Positions 8,772-16,018 of a DNA stretch of 53,001 nucleotides are shown one piece after another. This DNA is from Candidatus Contendibacter sp. GTDB lineage: Bacteria > Pseudomonadota > Gammaproteobacteria > Competibacterales > Competibacteraceae. The position numbers and the translations under genes are program-made. Within the stretch, counting starts at the first letter, position 1; each line of letters begins with the position of its first letter. The stretch spans positions 1 to 53,001 of the forward strand of contig WBUJ01000009.1 of NCBI GenBank assembly GCA_008933795.1, in the 5' to 3' direction. The notes below the pieces were generated by a model, which ran no database searches, was not told where the DNA came from, and saw only the letters and a program-made list of their open reading frames with translations.

Positions 8772-11111
8772 TTATAACCCCGGTCCGTTCCAATCGCCGG
8801 CCAGCGGCTTCCAGCCCGCGCCCGGCGGGCCGTAGTTGAAGGTGAGGTCGGCGATGCCCTGGGTGTTGCTGTTGCGCAGGAAGAAGAAGCTGGTGGCGGG
8901 GTTGTACAGGCCGATGGTGGCGGTCCCATCGCCGTTCCAGTCGCCCGCGACAGGAATCCAGCCCGCGCCCGGCGGGCCGTAGCTGAAGGTGAGGTCGGCG
9001 ATGCCCTGGGTATTGCCATTGCGCAGGAAGAAGAAGCTGGTGGCGGGGTTGTACAGGCCGATGGTGGCGGTCCCATCGCCGTTCCAGTCGCCGACGATGG
9101 GTAGCCAACCCGCGCCCGGCGGGCCGTAGTTGAAGGTGAGGTCGGCGATGCCCTGGGTGTTGCTGTTGCGCAGGAAGAAGAAGCTGGTGGCGGGGTTGTA
9201 CAGGCCAATGGTCTTGGCGGCGGTGGGAGCGCCCACGGCACTGAAGGTGGCGGTGCAGGTGAGGTTGCTGGCCGGCATGGCGAAGCTGGCCGCGCAGGGG
9301 CTCGGACTCCAGCCCGCGAAGGTGCTGCCCGCATCCGGGGTTGCGGTCAGCGTGACCGGGGCGCCGGCGGCGTAGTTGCCGCCGCCGCCGACCGTTCCCG
9401 ATCCGCTGCCGGTCTTGGTCAGGGTCAGGGTGTAGGTAGTGGGGCCGCCACCGCCGGTGATCGTGATCGTATTCGTCGCCGTCAGCCAGTTGTTCGTTTC
9501 GTTGCTTTCGCCGATCACATCGAAAGGATCGGCAAACGCACGGAGATTATAAACACCTGGCGCCACGTTGGCGTTGATCGTGAACGTGTCCGAACAGGTG
9601 GTGGAGGCGCCAGGCGCCAAATTCAGACTGGTGTAGCAACCCAGGCCGCTATTGCTTGTGGAGCCAAGCCAGAACGAGACTTGCCACATCGAGCCGGCAC
9701 TGGCGGTGGCCGTGCCCTGGTTCTTGATAGTGGCCGTAACAGGGATATTGCTACCGGCGATGGCGCTGTTAGGTCCCGTTACCGATGTAACCACCAAATC
9801 GGGCAGGGCCGATTGAGAGAGGTTGAAGATGGCGGTGCAGGCGAGGTTGTTGGCTGGCATGGTGAAGCTGGGCGCGCACGGGCTGGGATTCCAACCGGCA
9901 AAAATGCTTTCCGCATTCGGGGTCGCGGTCAGGGTGACAGTGGCTCCAGCCGGGTAACTGCCGCCACCGCCGACCGTGCCGTTGCCCGTTCCCGCCTTGG
10001 CGAGGGTCAGCGTGTAGTTGTTCGAAGCCTGCTGCAACGTCCAACCCGTGTCCTTTAACAAACCCAGGGTTACGGGGCCAGGACTATGAGTGGATTCACC
10101 GCTGGGCAGGGAATAGGTCATCAAGGCGTTAGGGGTATTGTTGTAGCTTTCCGCCAGGTGCGCGTAGCTTGAACCCGGGCTCCAGGTTGCCGGCGCGTAG
10201 AGTGGCACCCGCGCGCCGCCGTTGCCGGCGTTGGCGTTGGCGCCATCAAAGTAGAGATCGTTACTGGTCAACTGAGTGGCCAGGACGGCGGATGGATTGG
10301 GAAACAGAGCCGTATTGAGCAGTTTTTGCCCCGATCCGTTCTCGGTGAAAAGGTCGTAGATAATGGGGTATGGCGTACCTAGTCCCCATGAACCCTGACC
10401 ACCGGAGACCTGCATGCTGCCCAGGAATCCCAAGCCATGGGTGATCTCGTGCAGGACCACGCTGGCGAAGTCAACTTGACCGGGAGGGGTATTGCCATCC
10501 GTTCCAAAGTACCAGTTGAAGGTGCTGCTGTAGGCGCTGTAGATATCCGATTGAGCAGGATCCAAATCGCTGCCGTGCAGGGCGTTGGCGACTGGTACGG
10601 CGTACCAGGTGTTGGTAACGGGCGCCCCCGAGAAATTCCGAATGAAATTATTGGCTCCGCCGTGTCCCAGCACCCCGGCGGGCAGGTTGTTCGCCCAGCA
10701 GGCGTCAATCGTGATGGGAGCGGGAGACTGTAATTGCGAAGCCCACAGATTGGCTGCGTAACTGAAGGCGGCCTTGGGCTGTTCGGGCCAGGTAAGGCAG
10801 TTGTCGCCACCTACCACGCCAGCGGGAAGAAAGTTGACGGTGATCGTCGCCTGTGCCGCCATCAACCCCTGTTGCTGCAAGGCCAATTCCAGCGGTGGTG
10901 GTACTCGCAGGGTGGATATGTAGGAGGGGTCGTGTCGCAAAATGATCCGTCGCGCCGGAGTCATGCTCTCGCCCACTTGGAGCAGGGAGACGGGGCGTGC
11001 GTCCGACGACGCGGCATCGTTGATTTCCTCGGCGGCGGCGGGGTTGTTCAAAAATGGAAGCAGCAAAAGCGAGGTGATGACTGTGCCAAGGTTAAGCTTG
11101 ATGAGTTTCAT
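8772..11111 (-). CDS. Secreted multidomain zinc metalloprotease with beta-repeat tail
   Basis: A 779-residue exported protein. A Sec signal peptide (about residues 1-28) ends near AAAEE. The catalytic domain contains HEITHGLGFLGS (HExxHxxGxxG, metzincin-like zinc site) at about residues 222-233. It is followed by two copies of an InlB-B/bacterial repeat (VTLTATP...FAGW) separated by a CARDB-like adhesion domain (LPDLVVTSV...). The tail is three 49-residue VCBS/FG-GAP-like blades, each ending GDWNGDG or similar. The modular tail suggests binding to cell surfaces or extracellular matrix while the N-terminal domain cleaves protein. Three blades are fewer than in a complete propeller. The gene is not obviously in an operon. 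Confidence 0.85.
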   Translation of the reverse strand: MKLIKLNLGTVITSLLLLPFLNNPAAAEEINDAASSDARPVSLLQVGESMTPARRIILRHDPSYISTLRVPPPLELALQQQGLMAAQATITVNFLPAGVVGGDNCLTWPEQPKAAFSYAANLWASQLQSPAPITIDACWANNLPAGVLGHGGANNFIRNFSGAPVTNTWYAVPVANALHGSDLDPAQSDIYSAYSSTFNWYFGTDGNTPPGQVDFASVVLHEITHGLGFLGSMQVSGGQGSWGLGTPYPIIYDLFTENGSGQKLLNTALFPNPSAVLATQLTSNDLYFDGANANAGNGGARVPLYAPATWSPGSSYAHLAESYNNTPNALMTYSLPSGESTHSPGPVTLGLLKDTGWTLQQASNNYTLTLAKAGTGNGTVGGGGSYPAGATVTLTATPNAESIFAGWNPSPCAPSFTMPANNLACTAIFNLSQSALPDLVVTSVTGPNSAIAGSNIPVTATIKNQGTATASAGSMWQVSFWLGSTSNSGLGCYTSLNLAPGASTTCSDTFTINANVAPGVYNLRAFADPFDVIGESNETNNWLTATNTITITGGGGPTTYTLTLTKTGSGSGTVGGGGNYAAGAPVTLTATPDAGSTFAGWSPSPCAASFAMPASNLTCTATFSAVGAPTAAKTIGLYNPATSFFFLRNSNTQGIADLTFNYGPPGAGWLPIVGDWNGDGTATIGLYNPATSFFFLRNGNTQGIADLTFSYGPPGAGWIPVAGDWNGDGTATIGLYNPATSFFFLRNSNTQGIADLTFNYGPPGAGWKPLAGDWNGPGL
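8787..9212. repeat. Three tandem 147-bp repeats within the metalloprotease gene
   Basis: Units start at 8787, 8934 and 9081 (period exactly 147 bp, 49 codons). Apart from a variable segment of about 15 bases, the copies differ at only a few positions, so they are recently duplicated or kept alike by recombination. They encode the C-terminal GLYNPATSFFFLRN blades. Confidence 0.9.
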
Positions 11112-11228
11112 GCAAACATCTCCTTCTTGATGCTATGTGACAACAGTCTCAAATGAAAAATATCCGTACATTAAATCAATGCATTGCGGAAGAAGTCCGA
11201 CGGATTTTCCGCTGTGGCGCGCACGGTC

Positions 11229-11996
11229 TCAATCCAAAATCGCCGCTTTCAACACCCCCGGCTCGGTTTGCAACGGCACGATGTCAACGCTGTCGAGCCG
11301 GGCGCAGTAATCCAGATCCTCCGCGCAGCCCAGCGCCGCCAGACCGCGCCCGTGATGAGCGTAGCGCAGCAGTTGCGGCAGCCGTTCCTGCCACTGCTCG
11401 AACAGCGCCACGGCGGCGATGGATTCGTCGTCCCCCGCGCAGTCGCTGTCGCGTTCGACGCTGAGCAGATGGCCGATGGCTCCGGCGCAGATCGTATCTT
11501 CCAGCGAGAAACCGCCGCGCCAGCCCGCCGCCACGATCCAAACGGTATGCGGCTGTTCTTGCAGCAAATAGCGTACCACCGCCGCGCGGTTGGTCAGCGA
11601 GGCGGTCATCAGGATGGGTACCCGCTGCACCCGCTCCAAGGCGCGGGTGCCGTTGGTGGTGCTCATGAACAGTCGCTTGCCGCCGACCCGCTCCGGGGTA
11701 CATTCCGCCGGCGAGTTGCCCAAGTCGAAACCCTCCAGCTTTTCGCCGCCGCGTTCGCCGGCTAGCAACCGCCGTTCCGCCGGCCAGCGTTTGCTGATCC
11801 GGAACAATTCATCAAGGTCATCAAAGACCTGGATTGCTTCCGCGCCGGACTCGAGCGCCGTCGCCATGGTGGTGGTGGCGCGCAGCACGTCGATGACGAT
11901 GGCGCAGGCGGGCAGGTCGAGTTGGAGGCCACCCTTGCGGGCCTTCTTGCTCAAGTCCGGGACTTGGTCGGGGGTGTGATAGACGAAGATTTCCAT
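11229..11996 (-). CDS. comB: 2-phosphosulfolactate phosphatase family protein ComB
   Basis: ComB removes phosphate from 2-phosphosulfolactate to give sulfolactate. It is known from archaeal coenzyme M synthesis and is also found in bacteria that make or degrade sulfolactate. The 255-residue sequence has the family motifs AIVIDVLRATTTM (about residues 31-43), GERGG near 80, FMSTTNGTRAL (about 109-119) and the AAGW..GFSLEDTICAGA block. A Mg-binding acidic set is plausible among these. No comA, comC, comD or sulfolactate-catabolism gene lies nearby, so the gene is an orphan whose pathway cannot be read from context. Confidence 0.85.
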   Translation of the reverse strand: MEIFVYHTPDQVPDLSKKARKGGLQLDLPACAIVIDVLRATTTMATALESGAEAIQVFDDLDELFRISKRWPAERRLLAGERGGEKLEGFDLGNSPAECTPERVGGKRLFMSTTNGTRALERVQRVPILMTASLTNRAAVVRYLLQEQPHTVWIVAAGWRGGFSLEDTICAGAIGHLLSVERDSDCAGDDESIAAVALFEQWQERLPQLLRYAHHGRGLAALGCAEDLDYCARLDSVDIVPLQTEPGVLKAAILD

Positions 11997-12230
11997 GGTG
12001 GTCCGGCGCGGGTTGGCGGTTGGCCTTTATGGGGTCGAGTCGGGGAAGAGGGTATCTGGCCTTGGTTTCGTTAAGGTTAATCCACGTCCGTGCAAAGCGC
12101 CATACGCGCCTCGTCGGGCAAGGCGCTCCAAGGCCAGGATGAACCCGCCGGAGACGTTCCCGGCGAAAGTTGTTTAAAATTGAAAAAAATTGTTCGAAAT
12201 TGAAGAACGTCCAACGCACGGGAACCCGCC
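11997..12230. other. Divergent intergenic region between comB and the Uma2 gene
   Basis: This 234-base gap becomes AT-rich over 12167-12205, where AAATTGAA-like words repeat (AAAATTGAAAAAAATTG, then CGAAATTGAAG). That stretch probably holds the promoter of the downstream Uma2 gene, but I could not settle on a -35/-10 pair. Nothing coding is seen. Confidence 0.4.
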
Positions 12231-12917
12231 ATGTCCGCTTTAGCGTTTGAAATCCTCTTTCTGGAAAATGGCGACCGCCTGACCCGCAAGGAATTCGAGC
12301 GGCGGTATCACGCCATGCCGCGACTCAAAAAGGCCGAACTGATCGAAGGAACCGTTTTCATGCCCTCGCCACTTCATTTCGAACAACATGCCAAGCCACA
12401 CGCACTCATTATGGGTTGGCTGGCGGCTTACTGGGCCGCTACTCCGGGCGTTGAACTGGCCGACAACGCCACCCTGCGGTTGGATGCCGACAACGAGTTT
12501 CAGCCCGACGCCCTCTTGCGCCTGCCGGAGCGAGCCGGCGGAGCCTCGCGCGTCAGCCGGGATGATTACCTGGAAGGCGCGCCGGAACTGATCGTCGAAG
12601 TGGCTTCAACCAGCGCCTCCCACGACCTGCACGACAAGCGCAAGGTCTATCGCCGCAACGGGGTGCGGGAATATCTGGTATGGCTGGTGTGCGAAAAGCG
12701 GCTGCTCTGGTTTATCTTGGAGGACGACGAATACTCACCGCTCCAGTTCGGAGCGGATGGGTTGTTACTCAGCCGGGTTTTTCCGGGATTGGCGCTGAAC
12801 GGCCAAGCCCTGCTCGACGGTGATCTGGCTCGGGTGTTGGCCGACCAGCAGCGTTGCCTGGGGCAAGAGGAACATCGGCGGTTTGTGGAGGCGTTGCGAC
12901 AAACCACCGATAAATAG
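12231..12917 (+). CDS. Uma2 family (DUF820) PD-(D/E)xK nuclease-fold protein
   Basis: A 228-residue member of the Uma2/DUF820 family, expanded in cyanobacteria and found scattered in proteobacteria. Features are an N-terminal Glu-containing EGTVFMPSP strand, FQPDALL (the nuclease-fold Asp, about residues 87-93), the APELIVEVAS strand (Glu as second catalytic residue) and the downstream helix with DKRKVYRRNGVREYLVW, which supplies the conserved Lys/Tyr. The family is annotated as putative endonuclease; its physiological role is unknown. It is a lone gene, commonly part of the flexible genome. It is convergent with the chaperone cluster. Confidence 0.85.
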   Translation: MSALAFEILFLENGDRLTRKEFERRYHAMPRLKKAELIEGTVFMPSPLHFEQHAKPHALIMGWLAAYWAATPGVELADNATLRLDADNEFQPDALLRLPERAGGASRVSRDDYLEGAPELIVEVASTSASHDLHDKRKVYRRNGVREYLVWLVCEKRLLWFILEDDEYSPLQFGADGLLLSRVFPGLALNGQALLDGDLARVLADQQRCLGQEEHRRFVEALRQTTDK

Positions 12918-12932
12918 CCGTTTCTGCTGGGG

Positions 12933-13214
12933 CTATTGCAGCAATCGCTCAAACCGCTGCCTTTCCTCGGCGACCAGTTCCCGACCGGCAAAGTCTCGTG
13001 CAGCGGCCGCCAGCGGACTGTGGCGCAGCGCCAGCGCCCGTTCGGTGGCCCGCCGCGCCTCGATCCATGCGCCGGCGGCCAGCAGGGTCACAGCCTCCCG
13101 TTCCCACGCGGCGGCCTCGGCTTCAATCGCCAGAAGTGGATTCAAATCCACCCCACAGCGATGGCAGATCGCTTCATCCCTGAAGCGGGCGCGGCAGACT
13201 GGGCAGCGTTCCAT
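12933..13214 (-). CDS. Small zinc-ribbon protein at the end of the Hsp70 operon
   Basis: This 93-residue protein starts with CPVCRARF...CHRCGVDLNPLL, a four-Cys zinc ribbon. An alpha-helical repeat follows (AREAV/ERALAL pattern) that looks like a short TPR. Its ATG shares one base with the Hsp70 stop (TGATG), with an alternative GTG at 13217, so it is translationally coupled and should work with the chaperone. It is not a recognised family; it could be a substrate- or Hsp70-tail-binding adaptor, which is inference. Confidence 0.7.
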   Translation of the reverse strand: MERCPVCRARFRDEAICHRCGVDLNPLLAIEAEAAAWEREAVTLLAAGAWIEARRATERALALRHSPLAAAARDFAGRELVAEERQRFERLLQ

Positions 13215-14971
13215 CACGACTCCAGATAGAACAGGATGTCGGACAACTCGGCCAGCGGTGTTTTCACGGCGGTAAAATCCTCGGCGGCCAGCGCATCGGT
13301 GATCTTTTCGATCAGATTGATGATGTCCTCGCGGTCATCCTCGCTGGCGTGATCCAGCAGACGTTGGGCCTTTTCCACCACCGCCCGCGCCTGGACCTGC
13401 ACCTGATGCTCGGTGGGGGCGGTGGCTAGCGCGACGGCTTCGCCCTCAATCGTTTCTCCGCTACCAAACAGGGCGTCCACCCGCGCCCGCGCGGTTTCCA
13501 GTTCGCCTTCCTGGAACCGGGTCAACACGTTGTCGATGCGGATGGATTTCTCCAGGCCGGTGACTTTCTCGCGCGCCGAGACCTGCATGATGCCGTTCAG
13601 ATCCAGCGCGAATTGCAGAACGATCGGATTACCTGCCGGGGCCTTGCTCAGGTGTTCCACCGTGAACTGGCCAATCTCGATATTGTTCAGGGCGTCCGGG
13701 TCCTCGCCCTGGTAAACATGCACCATCACCGTGTCCTGATGGTCGTACAGGGTAAAGAAGACTTCGCTCTTGGTCACCGGGATCGGGGTGTTCTTGTGGA
13801 TGAGCGGCACGTAGGTGAACGGATAGGGTATGCCGTCCCGCTCGCTCAGGGCGCTGGTGCCAAAGGTGTAGGGGGTGATGTCCACCAGCACCGCCGACAC
13901 CGCCTCGCCGGCCAGCATTCCGGCCTGAATCGCCGCACCGGTGGCGACGCACAAATCCGGGTTGACCTCGGCCCGCACCGTCAGCCCCAGTTCACTCTCC
14001 AACCGTTCGGTGATGACTGGCGTGCGGGTAGCGCCGCCCACCAGCAGCACTTCGTCGATGTCGGATACGGTGAGATCGGCTCCCTTCAGGGCAATATGCA
14101 CCGCTTCCAGAGTTTCGTCGATGTAGCCGGCGATCATGGCTTCGTAGTCGGCCCGCGCCAGTTCCAGGGACAGGTTAACCGGCGCCCCCGCCTTGTCCAG
14201 CAGATATTCCTCCTCGATCCGGGTGAAGGGCTGATCGGACAGGGCGATCTTGGCGGTTTCCGCCGCCCGGGTGATGCGGGCCATGGCCCGACGCGACCCG
14301 CTGGGGTCAGCCCCCTGCTTTTTCAGATGTTCGACGATGTGTTCAACAATCTTGGCGTCGAAATCATCACCGCCCAGGTGGTTGTTGCCGTGGCTGGCGA
14401 GCACCTCGACCACGTTGTCCTCGATGCCGACCACCGACACGTCGAAGGTGCCGCCGCCCAGATCGTAGACCAGCACCTTCTTGTGGCCCTGATGGTTGGC
14501 CTCGTAGGACAGCGCGGCGGCAGTCGGCTCGTTGATGATCCGCATCACTTCCAGCCCGGCGATTTCGCCCGCTTCCCGGGTCGCCTGACGCTGGGTGTCA
14601 GAGAAATAGGCCGGCACGGTAATCACCGCCTTGCGGACCGGTTCGCCCAGATGAGCTTCAGCGATGGTTTTCAGCCGGCGCAGGATGATGGCGGAGATTT
14701 CCTGGGGCGAGTACGTGGCGTCGCCCAGTTCGACCCGGTCGGCGCTGCCCATCCGCCGCTTGATGGATTTGATGGTGCGCTCCGGGTAGAGCACGTACTG
14801 ATTCTTGGCCGGCTCGCCCACCAGGATCGAACCGTCGTCGGCCAGACCGACGAAGGAGGGCAGGATCGGGTGATCCGGCGTGATGTCGATGACGATGACG
14901 CGACCGTCGTCCACCACCGCGACTTCGGAGTTGGTGGTGCCCAGATCGATGCCAATGATTTTTTCAGCCAT
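13214..14971 (-). CDS. Hsp70 family ATPase, DnaK/HscA-like, of a dedicated chaperone cluster
   Basis: A 585-residue Hsp70. The actin-like ATPase domain has GIDLGTTNS (phosphate 1, residues 7-15), VYDLGGGTFD (phosphate 2) and LLVGGATRTP (adenosine site). The beta-sandwich substrate domain includes NPIVLQFALDLNGIMQV. The helical lid is short, and the protein ends without the EEVD-like or acidic tail of housekeeping DnaK. It is shorter than DnaK (about 640) and HscA (about 615), and its partners are encoded in the same operon rather than iscU or dnaJ. It therefore looks like a specialised Hsp70 operating with the GrpE-like and J-domain proteins upstream. Gap to grpE 15 bases. Confidence 0.9.
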   Translation of the reverse strand: MAEKIIGIDLGTTNSEVAVVDDGRVIVIDITPDHPILPSFVGLADDGSILVGEPAKNQYVLYPERTIKSIKRRMGSADRVELGDATYSPQEISAIILRRLKTIAEAHLGEPVRKAVITVPAYFSDTQRQATREAGEIAGLEVMRIINEPTAAALSYEANHQGHKKVLVYDLGGGTFDVSVVGIEDNVVEVLASHGNNHLGGDDFDAKIVEHIVEHLKKQGADPSGSRRAMARITRAAETAKIALSDQPFTRIEEEYLLDKAGAPVNLSLELARADYEAMIAGYIDETLEAVHIALKGADLTVSDIDEVLLVGGATRTPVITERLESELGLTVRAEVNPDLCVATGAAIQAGMLAGEAVSAVLVDITPYTFGTSALSERDGIPYPFTYVPLIHKNTPIPVTKSEVFFTLYDHQDTVMVHVYQGEDPDALNNIEIGQFTVEHLSKAPAGNPIVLQFALDLNGIMQVSAREKVTGLEKSIRIDNVLTRFQEGELETARARVDALFGSGETIEGEAVALATAPTEHQVQVQARAVVEKAQRLLDHASEDDREDIINLIEKITDALAAEDFTAVKTPLAELSDILFYLES

Positions 14972-14986
14972 GAGAAGAAACTCGGT

Positions 14987-15700
14987 TCAGTTCGATGACG
15001 GTTGGGCTGGCGGCGGGACGGCGGGAGCGGGCGGTTCCATCTGGCGGTTGACCTTGACTTCGGCCAGTCGCAGCAGCTCGCCCTGCCAGAGGTAGCCCTT
15101 GCGCAGTTCCTCGGTGACGATGCCGTTGCCGATATCGCTACGTTGCTCGATTTCGGCGGCGCGCATGGTGTGCGGGTCGAGCGACTGGCCCAGAACCGCC
15201 AGCGTGGTCACCTGCTGGCTGTTCAGCAGTTGCTCCAGCCGGCGCAGGCTGATGTCCTGCCCCTGGGCGATGGCCTGCAACAGCGCCTGTTCCCGTTGTC
15301 CCAACCCGAACAGGCGACTCAACACGGTGGGCCGGTAGTTTTGCAGGACGCGCAGGCCACTTTCCAGCCGGTCGTACAGCTCCACCAGTTCCAGCAGCAC
15401 CGGTTTCAGGGCTGCCCGCCGCTGTTCCGGCAGCGCGGCGCGGGCGCGGTCCAACTCGCCGCCGAGTTGGGTTTGGCTGGTTTGCAGGGTCTCGAACACC
15501 GCCCGGAATTCATCCAGCGCGGTTTTAACTTGGCGCGATTCCAGCCGAACCTCGGTTTTCAGCGTCGCCAGTTCGGTGAATAGCGAATACAGATCGGTCC
15601 GACAATTTTCCTGGTCCGATTCGGCGAGGGCGGCATCGGGCAATTCGTCCAGATAGGCGCGGAAGCGCTCCAGCAGTTGTTCCCTGGTTTCGATGTTCAT
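14987..15700 (-). CDS. GrpE-like nucleotide-exchange factor
   Basis: A 237-residue protein. It has an N-terminal acidic helix, a long coiled coil (about residues 40-110) and a C-terminal GrpE beta-wing segment in which GNGIVTEELRKGYLWQGELLR matches the GrpE pattern of G-x-V-x-E-x4-G-Y. It should promote ADP release from the Hsp70 encoded immediately downstream. It is longer than standard GrpE (about 200) and has a Pro-rich C-terminal tail (PPAPAVPPPAQP). It lies 7 bases from the J-domain gene and 15 from hsp70. Housekeeping grpE is presumably elsewhere. Confidence 0.82.
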   Translation of the reverse strand: MNIETREQLLERFRAYLDELPDAALAESDQENCRTDLYSLFTELATLKTEVRLESRQVKTALDEFRAVFETLQTSQTQLGGELDRARAALPEQRRAALKPVLLELVELYDRLESGLRVLQNYRPTVLSRLFGLGQREQALLQAIAQGQDISLRRLEQLLNSQQVTTLAVLGQSLDPHTMRAAEIEQRSDIGNGIVTEELRKGYLWQGELLRLAEVKVNRQMEPPAPAVPPPAQPSSN

Positions 15701-15707
15701 GGGGGCG

Positions 15708-16016
15708 TTATTTTAAGCCGGTCAGGCGTTGGTTCAGCAATTGCCGCACCTGGGCCTCGGATGGGCGGCGGCGCGCGCCCGTGGGACGCAGGGCGGAAAC
15801 CGCCAGTTCCGCCAGATTGGGCGTTTCCTGATGGAACAGCCGGTAGCGTAGCCGGTCCCGGTGGGTTTTGATGGCTTCGTAGGCGGCGCGAATGGCCTGA
15901 AACCGGTCGGGATCACGCTCCGGCGGATGCTCGCGCACCCGTTGCAGATAGGCTTTCTTGATGGCGTCGTCATCGGCGGTTTCGGCGACGCCCAGCAGGT
16001 CGAAGGGATTGGGCAT
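15708..16016 (-). CDS. Short J-domain protein with HPP in place of HPD
   Basis: A 102-residue protein that is almost only a J domain: helix I NPFDLLGV, helix II AIKKAYLQRV, then the loop, and helix III FQAIRAAYEAIK. The loop reads His30-Pro31-Pro32, whereas stimulation of Hsp70 ATPase in canonical J proteins depends on His-Pro-Asp. HPPERDP variants are seen in a J-protein group associated with Hsp70 clusters, so this is probably a family feature and not decay. There is no Gly/Phe region or zinc finger. The gene is wedged between the TPR gene (2 bases) and grpE (7 bases), so it is surely co-expressed with them. Confidence 0.82.
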   Translation of the reverse strand: MPNPFDLLGVAETADDDAIKKAYLQRVREHPPERDPDRFQAIRAAYEAIKTHRDRLRYRLFHQETPNLAELAVSALRPTGARRRPSEAQVRQLLNQRLTGLK

Positions 16017-16018
16017 GA

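Noticed and set aside
13613..14998. 461-codon forward frame
   Set aside because: Antisense to Hsp70, with no recognisable family.
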